From: Deltaproteobacteria bacterium
Lineage (GTDB): Bacteria > Desulfobacterota > Desulfuromonadia > Desulfuromonadales > Geopsychrobacteraceae
Length of the DNA: 11,708 nucleotides
Assembly: GCA_009993495.1 (NCBI GenBank)
Contig: JAACTI010000110.1
Coordinates: 1-11,708, forward strand
Direction of reading: 5' to 3'
Shown: positions 6,957-11,708 of the stretch, piece after piece
Position numbering within the stretch: position 1 is the first letter of the stretch
Layout of the letters: each line of letters opens with the position of its first letter
Translations under genes and position numbers: made by a program
Notes under the pieces: generated by a model
Seen by the model: the letters and a program-made list of their open reading frames with translations, nothing else
What the model was told of the DNA's origin: nothing
Databases searched by the model: none

Positions 6957-7316
6957 TTAGATCAATGCCTGACGTAGCGTTGCTAACTCACGGCGCATAT
7001 GAAACCGTCCTTTGCCCAGGTTGCCGTCATGATGCAGGGTTAATGCAAGAAAATAATCATCGGTCACCGCCCGGATCACGACATGAAAACCAGCACTTTT
7101 TATCGTTACCTCTTGAAAATCACCGGTGCCTAAAATTTCTGCGGTTTTACGAATTTCCTTAACGACGTTGGTGTATTCAATCGCAAAAAGTTGCAAATCA
7201 ACGTCATCGATCTGCACATAGTATTGCTCAATCGGGATTGCATCGAACCCCATCAACACAGCCCCCACAGCACCGGGCGTCGTTTTGACCAAAGTTTCAA
7301 GCGTGGCCTTGAACAT
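6957..7316 (-). CDS. Roadblock/LC7-domain protein (MglB-like fold)
   Basis: This 119-residue protein fits a single Roadblock/LC7 domain. It starts with a short helix, then the GAVGAVLMGFDAIPIEQYYV strand pair (15–34), a central helix (about 41–63) and the GFHVVIRAVTDDYFLALTL hairpin (76–94), ending in a C-terminal helix. Bacterial members such as MglB of Myxococcus act as dimers on Ras-like GTPases and control cell polarity and type IV pilus placement. No GTPase is encoded in this window, so the partner is unknown. A strong purine-rich ribosome site (AGGAGAGGGG) directly precedes the ATG at 7316, and the gene overlaps the TPR gene by 20 bases. Specific function is inference. Confidence 0.8.
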   Translation of the reverse strand: MFKATLETLVKTTPGAVGAVLMGFDAIPIEQYYVQIDDVDLQLFAIEYTNVVKEIRKTAEILGTGDFQEVTIKSAGFHVVIRAVTDDYFLALTLHHDGNLGKGRFHMRRELATLRQALI

Positions 7317-8304
7317 CCCCTCTCCTTTTCTGAATAGAGGTCAGCAAACGATTCAGCTGCGCCAGAACACTCTTGTCGGCAGCCATAGACTTGTGTTCGG
7401 ATGTGGGCTCATCGGGGGAAGCACCGAGGTAAAATGGCTCCGGTTCAAGCTCAGACTCTAGCTCCGATTCCGGTTCAGGTTCAGGCGGCGTCTCGGGGAG
7501 TGTGTCAGGAGCTGAGACAGTCTCAATTTCTTCAACCGGATCAGACTTGGATAATTGCTGAGACTCAGGCTCGGCTGTTGCCGCATTTTCAAGTTCACGT
7601 ATCCGACGGCGCAGATCGAGATTATCGGGATCGTGCGCGAGTAGATTGCGAAAAATTTGCAGAGCTTTTGTGCCTAATCCCTGCTGCACATAAAGCTCGG
7701 CCAGGGTCACTGTTTCTAAAGCAGACACCCTTGATCTGTCGAGCTGTGGCTCTGCTGAATCGGCAAATTCAGGGGCAGAAGGTGAAGTTTCCCGCGCTGA
7801 GGGCGTATTCCCGGCAGTCGAAACAAATTCGGGGAGAGATCCCGCGGCCAGCGTTTGAATGTCTTCAGGCCCGGTGGTAAGTGCCGGCTCGGGTAAACCC
7901 AGAAGCAGTTTATTAATCACCGGATCAGCCGGTGAGAGCTCCCGGGCGTGAATCAATAATCGTCGTGCAGCGGAAAAGTGTTGTTGTAACAAATAAACCC
8001 GCGCACAACCAACCAGCGCAGCCAAGTTGTCCGGCTCTAATGCAAGGGCACGCAAAAAAGCCTCAACCGAACCAGACAAATCATCTTTCTGACACAAAAT
8101 ACGGGCTAGCACGACATGTCCAGGGGCACACTGAGGCTGAGAAACCAATCCCTTACTGACAACCTGATGGGCATTATCTAGTTGGCCCAACTTGCGATAG
8201 GCTTCGCTGAGTGAAACGAAAATATTCGAGCTGGGATCAGCCACCAGCAGTTCGGTGTAAGCTGCTATTTTGGTCAGCAAGGGATTTGGAGCAGCGGTTG
8301 ACAT
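7297..8304 (-). CDS. TPR-repeat protein with acidic linker
   Basis: This 335-residue protein has no signal peptide or membrane segment and should be cytoplasmic. Residues about 8–150 form roughly four tetratricopeptide repeats; the clearest is the repeat ending RALALEPDNLAALV. A Ser/Glu/Pro-rich low-complexity spacer (about 155–195) leads to one more TPR at about 200–240 (LAELYVQQGLGTKALQIFRNLL). Then follows a very acidic Glu/Pro/Leu linker (about 250–295) and a basic C-terminal helix ending near QKRRGDVQGHA. The arrangement suggests a scaffold. It is likely the partner of the roadblock protein, whose gene it overlaps by 20 bases. The ATG at 8304 is preferred to the TTG at 8310 because a GGAG site (8316–8313) lies 8 bases upstream; it follows the aroB stop by two bases. 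Confidence 0.82.
   Translation of the reverse strand: MSTAAPNPLLTKIAAYTELLVADPSSNIFVSLSEAYRKLGQLDNAHQVVSKGLVSQPQCAPGHVVLARILCQKDDLSGSVEAFLRALALEPDNLAALVGCARVYLLQQHFSAARRLLIHARELSPADPVINKLLLGLPEPALTTGPEDIQTLAAGSLPEFVSTAGNTPSARETSPSAPEFADSAEPQLDRSRVSALETVTLAELYVQQGLGTKALQIFRNLLAHDPDNLDLRRRIRELENAATAEPESQQLSKSDPVEEIETVSAPDTLPETPPEPEPESELESELEPEPFYLGASPDEPTSEHKSMAADKSVLAQLNRLLTSIQKRRGDVQGHA
7435..7487 (-). repeat. Low-complexity Glu-Pro/Glu-Ser-Glu-Leu coding repeat
   Basis: Imperfect 6-base units (GGTTCA/GGCTCA-like on the plus strand) encode PEPEPESELESELEPEP, about residues 273–290 of the TPR protein. The tract is a flexible acidic linker that could change length by slippage in steps that keep frame. 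Confidence 0.55.
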
Positions 8305-8316
8305 GATCAAAACTCC
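8305..8316 (-). promoter_or_regulatory. Ribosome binding site of the TPR gene
   Basis: GGAG (complement of 8313–8316) lies in the last codons of aroB, 8 bases before the ATG at 8304. It favours that ATG over the TTG at 8310 and ties translation of the TPR gene to aroB. Confidence 0.65.
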
Positions 8317-9401
8317 AGCTCGGGGAATACCTGGTGGAAAGTTTCAGTGATGTTCACGATGGGATAGAGCACCGCGGCACCGATATCTTGATTCAAGACC
8401 AAAGTTAATGAGCCACTGCGCACCTTTTTATCACGTTGCATCGCATCAACATAACGTGCGAGGGGGAAATCTGGCCATTTCGTTGGCAATTGCAACGATC
8501 TTAAGAGGTTTTCCAGACGATGCGCTGTCGCAGATTGTGCCAACTGAAAATGACAGGCTAATCGACAGGCAACCAGCATCCCGCAGGCCACAGCCTCACC
8601 ATGGCGCCATTCACCATAACCAGACAAATTTTCAATGGCATGGCCAAAGGTGTGCCCGAAGTTCAACAAGGCCCGGATCGAGCCTTCACGCTCGTCAACT
8701 TCTACAATATTCGCCTTGGTTTGGCAAGAAATCTTTACCGCATGCAGCAGCGCATCGGGATCAAGCGCCAGCAATCGGTGACTGTTGCCTTCAAGCCAGG
8801 CAAAAAAGTCGGCGTCATGAATAACACCATACTTAACCACTTCGGCCAAACCGGCACGAACTTCGCGCGTGTCGAGGGTTTGTAAGGTGTTTATGTCAAT
8901 TAACACCAGCTTTGGCTGGTAAAATGCCCCAATGAGGTTTTTGCCGAGCGGATGGTTGATTCCGGTTTTTCCTCCGACCGAGCTGTCAACCTGTGCCAGC
9001 AAAGTCGTGGGAATTTGGACAAAAGGAATACCGCGCAAAAAAGTTGCAGCGGCGAATCCGGCCATATCACCAACAACACCACCGCCGAGAGCAATCAACC
9101 CACTGCCGCGGTCAAAGCCTTTTGCAATTAATTGGTCATAAATGGTCGCCAAAATTTCAAGATTTTTGTAGGCTTCGCCGTCGGGAAGGATGATGGAGTG
9201 GCATTGATAACCAGCATTCGTCAGGCAATCCATCAAAGGCGCCAAATAGAGTTTTTCAACCGTCGTATTCGTAATCAGGGCAATTTTGCGGGGAAAAGAA
9301 ATATCTTCGAGATAGTCTGGGGTCCGTTGAATTAAACCCTGACCCAAAATTATCTCATAACTGCGTTCTTGCAACCCAACGCGGAGAGTTGTTGTCTTCA
9401 C
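8307..9401 (-). CDS. aroB: 3-dehydroquinate synthase
   Basis: This is the NAD- and zinc-dependent enzyme that cyclises DAHP to 3-dehydroquinate. With the GTG start at 9401 it has 364 residues, the usual length. The NAD-binding GGGVVGDMAGF (107–117) is followed by PTTLLAQVDSSVGGKTGIN (131–149). The zinc ligands are E187 in AEVVKYG, H250 in LNFGHTFGHA and H267 in EWRHGEAV. I chose the GTG at 9401 because GAGGT lies four bases upstream and translation begins directly at KTTTLRVGL, as in the family. The longer GTG at 9452 would add 17 residues and start inside a terminator-like hairpin. No aroK is found between pilQ and aroB, unlike the pilQ–aroK–aroB order of many proteobacteria. The stop lies two bases before the TPR start. 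Confidence 0.96.
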   Translation of the reverse strand: MKTTTLRVGLQERSYEIILGQGLIQRTPDYLEDISFPRKIALITNTTVEKLYLAPLMDCLTNAGYQCHSIILPDGEAYKNLEILATIYDQLIAKGFDRGSGLIALGGGVVGDMAGFAAATFLRGIPFVQIPTTLLAQVDSSVGGKTGINHPLGKNLIGAFYQPKLVLIDINTLQTLDTREVRAGLAEVVKYGVIHDADFFAWLEGNSHRLLALDPDALLHAVKISCQTKANIVEVDEREGSIRALLNFGHTFGHAIENLSGYGEWRHGEAVACGMLVACRLACHFQLAQSATAHRLENLLRSLQLPTKWPDFPLARYVDAMQRDKKVRSGSLTLVLNQDIGAAVLYPIVNITETFHQVFPELEF

Positions 9402-9411
9402 TTTTACCTCT
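9402..9411 (-). promoter_or_regulatory. Ribosome binding site deciding the aroB start
   Basis: The minus strand reads AGAGGT (complement of 9406–9411), four bases before the GTG at 9401. It supports this start over the in-frame GTG at 9452, which has no comparable site and falls at the base of the hairpin. Confidence 0.7.
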
Positions 9412-9421
9412 GGGCTCACAG

Positions 9422-9446
9422 AAAAACGGGCAGGAAATCCCGCCCG
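9422..9446 (-). terminator. Intrinsic-terminator-like hairpin between pilQ and aroB
   Basis: On the minus strand CGGGCGGG pairs with CCTGCCCG (one G–U pair) around an ATTT loop, followed at once by five T residues (complement of 9422–9426). The pairing can extend outward: ACAG before the stem matches CTGT after the T run. It can end pilQ transcripts. However, only about 20 bases separate it from the aroB GTG, leaving no room for a promoter after it, so it may instead be a leaky terminator or attenuator through which the downstream operon is read. Confidence 0.75.
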
Positions 9447-9471
9447 TCTCACTGTCTTCCACGGAAAGTTT

Positions 9472-11708
9472 TTAGTTATTACTCAATATTCGCGGTGTTA
9501 TAAAAATCATCAATTCGGCTTTGGTTTGAACGGTCTTGTCAGAACGGAATAATTGGCCCAACAGGGGAAGTTTCCCCAAGTAAGGGACGCCCGAATCTGA
9601 AACTTGCTTGGTATCGATAAAGATACCGCCGATAACTGTGGTCTCACCATCCATGACCAACACTTTGGTTTCAGCTTTTTTGGTATCGATGCTCGGCGCT
9701 GAAGCGCCAGCGGTAATCGAGGGAGTATCATTCGTCGCCAGAATTTCGAGAATAACACTGCCATCCGGGTTAATCACCGGTTTAACCTTCAATTCCAGGT
9801 TGGCGTTAACGAATTCGGTTTTAGGTCCATCTGCCCCTGAGGTCTGGTAGGGAATGGTCGTCCCTTGTGAGATAGTCGCTTCTTCGCCGTTGAGGGTGGT
9901 CACCCGCGGAGTTGAAATAACCTTGGCGTTGCCATTTGATTCCAAAGCCGACAAGCGCAGATCCAGAATTGTCTGATCGATACCGATACGCCCATAGGTA
10001 AACCCGGCCCCCAAACCGGCCTCAGTCGCTGCGCTACCCGGCCCTGAGGGCAAACCGACCAGAAAGTCGCCACCGATTCCTAAACTTCCCGCACCCATTT
10101 TTTCACCCGGATTGGCGAAATTAATCCCCCAGTTTACGCCTAAATCGCGGCTGAAGTTCGAATTGACCTCGACAATCCGCGCTTCGATCATCACCTGACG
10201 CTCAGGAGTATCCAATATTTTGACCAATTCGCGAACTTTTTCAATCCGTGAGGGAATATCGGTCACAATCACCAGTTTATTGCGCGCATCTTCGGTCATA
10301 CTGCCGCGATCACTCAGCAGTTTTTGCGTCGGGCCGACAACTGCGGTCAAATCTGCATAGTTAACACTAATAACCTCGGTCTGCACGGGTTCAAGTTTTT
10401 CTTGCGCGCGGTCGGCAGCAAGTTCCGCTTCGCGCATGCTGCGGATTGTGTCTTTAGGCAGTACCCGTACGACATTTCCTTCGCGAATCATCCCCAGGTT
10501 CGTAATATCAAGAACCAGCGTCAAAGCCTGATCCCAAGGCACATCAATCAGCCGCAGGGTGACATTACCCTTAATCTCATCAGAGGCAATGATATTGAGG
10601 TTGCTGACTTCGGCAATTAACTGCAAAATATTGCGCACTTCCGCATTATCGAACACCAGGGAAATCTTTTCACCACTGAAGCTTTGCGCCATATCATTGC
10701 GACGTGCCACAATGGGATTACTAGCAAGAGCGTTTGCTTGCGCATCCGGCGCAAGCACATCGACAGGCGCGAGGGGCGAGGTTTCAGCAGTAGCGCTTGC
10801 AGGGCGCGGTGCGGGTGCCGCAACCGGAAGAATCCGTTCTTCATCGCGAACCGGGTCAGCCACAGCATAGGTACCGTCCTCGACTTTCAGCAAAACCGCG
10901 CCTGACTCCTGAACCAATGTGTAGGGTTGTAATCCTTTCAATTGGACAACAAAGCGCGTTTCCGCCGTTTGACCCTCGATCACTTGATAGGGAGTGACAG
11001 ACTGCACCGCCGTCGGGAAAGCAAAGGATGCATAAACCCGGCTTAAAGCCCTGGGAATGGTGGTATTTTTCAAACCGAATTTAACGATAGTGCCATCCTG
11101 AACCGGCTCAACTAGCGAAATGGGGCCATCGACTTCAATGCGATAGACCGAGGTGCCTGCGTGGCTGCTGAAATCTATTTTAGTCACCGCAGCAACAGAG
11201 GGCTGAGTAATAGGCACCGGCAGCGCGGAAACCGCCACCGGGGTTGTTGGGGCTGAAGCAGCATTCACCTTTGCAGCAATCCCGTTTTTTGCGGCAACCC
11301 AAGAAACCTGAACACTGTTATCGGCGGACAGAACCTTATATTCAGGAACCAGGCCCTTTTCTGTGTCAAAAACAAACCGTAACTTATCTGCATAAGGGCC
11401 AACACGCAGCTGCGTAAACCCTTCCGCCAGATCGTACTTCATAATCCGATCGGCCAACTCGACACCAAACAAATCAACAACCAAACGCTTGGGGGTTTCA
11501 AGTTCAAAATACTTCAGGCGGGAAAAACCCGCAGAGGTGGTGATATCGACTTGATTTTTGCCGACCGTCACCGCTGCTGAACTGACCTTGGTAGCTTTAT
11601 CAGCCGCAGCTTTATCGGCCGCAGCTTTATCGGCCGCAGCTTTATCGGCAGCAGCTTTATCGGCAGCAGCTTTAACGGCAGCAGCTTTAACGGCAGCAGC
11701 TTTAACGG
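9472..11708 (-). CDS. pilQ: Type IV pilus secretin PilQ (N-terminus beyond window)
   Basis: PilQ forms the outer-membrane ring through which type IV pili pass. About 744 codons are visible, ending in TAA at 9474–9472. In order they hold an Ala/Lys-rich repeat (11708–11596), an AMIN domain (about 11555–11290), a probable second AMIN domain (about 11188–10875), a Pro/Ala linker, an STN-like domain (about 10690–10450, including NLNIIASDEIKGNVTL) and a secretin N1-type domain (about 10380–10210). The secretin core then begins at VMIEARIVEVNSNFSRDLGVNWG and runs to ELMIFITPRIL at the C-terminus, with VPYLGKLPLLGQLFRSD near the end. AMIN domains bind peptidoglycan. The GTG at 11571 is not the start, because the frame continues through the repeat to the edge. 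The signal peptide is not visible; pilMNOP would be expected further upstream. Confidence 0.96.
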   Translation of the reverse strand, partial: VKAAAVKAAAVKAAADKAAADKAAADKAAADKAAADKATKVSSAAVTVGKNQVDITTSAGFSRLKYFELETPKRLVVDLFGVELADRIMKYDLAEGFTQLRVGPYADKLRFVFDTEKGLVPEYKVLSADNSVQVSWVAAKNGIAAKVNAASAPTTPVAVSALPVPITQPSVAAVTKIDFSSHAGTSVYRIEVDGPISLVEPVQDGTIVKFGLKNTTIPRALSRVYASFAFPTAVQSVTPYQVIEGQTAETRFVVQLKGLQPYTLVQESGAVLLKVEDGTYAVADPVRDEERILPVAAPAPRPASATAETSPLAPVDVLAPDAQANALASNPIVARRNDMAQSFSGEKISLVFDNAEVRNILQLIAEVSNLNIIASDEIKGNVTLRLIDVPWDQALTLVLDITNLGMIREGNVVRVLPKDTIRSMREAELAADRAQEKLEPVQTEVISVNYADLTAVVGPTQKLLSDRGSMTEDARNKLVIVTDIPSRIEKVRELVKILDTPERQVMIEARIVEVNSNFSRDLGVNWGINFANPGEKMGAGSLGIGGDFLVGLPSGPGSAATEAGLGAGFTYGRIGIDQTILDLRLSALESNGNAKVISTPRVTTLNGEEATISQGTTIPYQTSGADGPKTEFVNANLELKVKPVINPDGSVILEILATNDTPSITAGASAPSIDTKKAETKVLVMDGETTVIGGIFIDTKQVSDSGVPYLGKLPLLGQLFRSDKTVQTKAELMIFITPRILSNN
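11596..11708 (-). repeat. 15-bp tandem repeat coding AAADK/AAAVK pentapeptides in PilQ
   Basis: Seven full 15-base units and part of an eighth run to the window edge. In protein order the visible part reads two AAAVK units then five AAADK units. Differences between units are mostly a silent GCT/GCC/GCG change and one GTT/GAT change. Each unit is five codons, so copy-number change keeps the frame. The tract lies just before the first AMIN domain, and its total length is unknown. Confidence 0.95.

Noticed and set aside
7401..7880. 159-codon plus-strand frame
   Set aside because: It is antisense to the Glu/Ser/Pro-rich part of the TPR protein; low-complexity composition keeps the opposite frame open by chance.
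9402..9452. N-terminal extension of aroB to the GTG at 9452
   Set aside because: The 17 extra residues would be coded by the terminator-like hairpin and are not family-like; a better ribosome site precedes the GTG at 9401.
9472..11571. PilQ starting at the GTG at 11571 (699 residues)
   Set aside because: The frame continues upstream through the Ala/Lys repeat to the window edge, and a start at 11571 would leave no signal peptide.
1..11708. CRISPR array, insertion sequence or integrase
   Set aside because: Apart from the pilQ 15-bp units and the short acidic tract in the TPR gene I found no regular repeats, no transposase or integrase motifs and no terminal inverted repeats.

Overview
All confidently called genes lie on the minus strand, so transcription runs from high to low coordinates. 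Gene content and order point to a Desulfuromonadales/Geobacter-like anaerobe: a type IV pilus secretin, aroB, a TPR plus roadblock pair, aroQ–pepP–accB–accC, a LipM-type lipoyl-pathway enzyme and MqnA of the futalosine menaquinone route. This assignment is inference from content and order; no 16S or marker search was possible.

Layout, in transcription order. (1) 11708–9472: most of pilQ, the outer-membrane secretin of type IV pili. Its 5' end lies beyond the window, and the visible part opens with a 15-bp tandem repeat coding an Ala/Lys-rich pentapeptide. (2) 9446–9422: an intrinsic-terminator-like hairpin between pilQ and aroB. (3) 9401–1839: a tightly packed nine-gene run, aroB – TPR protein – roadblock/LC7 protein – aroQ – pepP – accB – accC – lipM-like – mqnA. 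Several junctions overlap or are separated by only 1–3 bases, so it is very probably one operon. (4) 1830–1744: tRNA-Leu(UAA) with encoded CCA, its own sigma70-type promoter buried in the end of mqnA, and a terminator at 1712–1677. (5) 1676–1423: a stretch with no recognised gene, holding one doubtful 46-codon frame. (6) 1422–1: the first 474 codons of a large phospholipase-D/SNF2-helicase fusion, cut by the window edge.

How the genes fit together: AroB and AroQ make 3-dehydroquinate and dehydroshikimate on the way to chorismate, and MqnA consumes chorismate to start menaquinone synthesis. AccB and AccC are the biotin carrier and biotin carboxylase of acetyl-CoA carboxylase, which feeds fatty acid synthesis. 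The LipM-like protein would take octanoyl groups from that pathway for lipoylation. The TPR and roadblock proteins have no known metabolic role; next to pilQ they may relate to pilus or polarity control. The PLD–helicase beyond the tRNA is the only clearly accessory-looking gene and is the best candidate for a defence or nucleic-acid-processing system, but most of that locus would lie outside the window.
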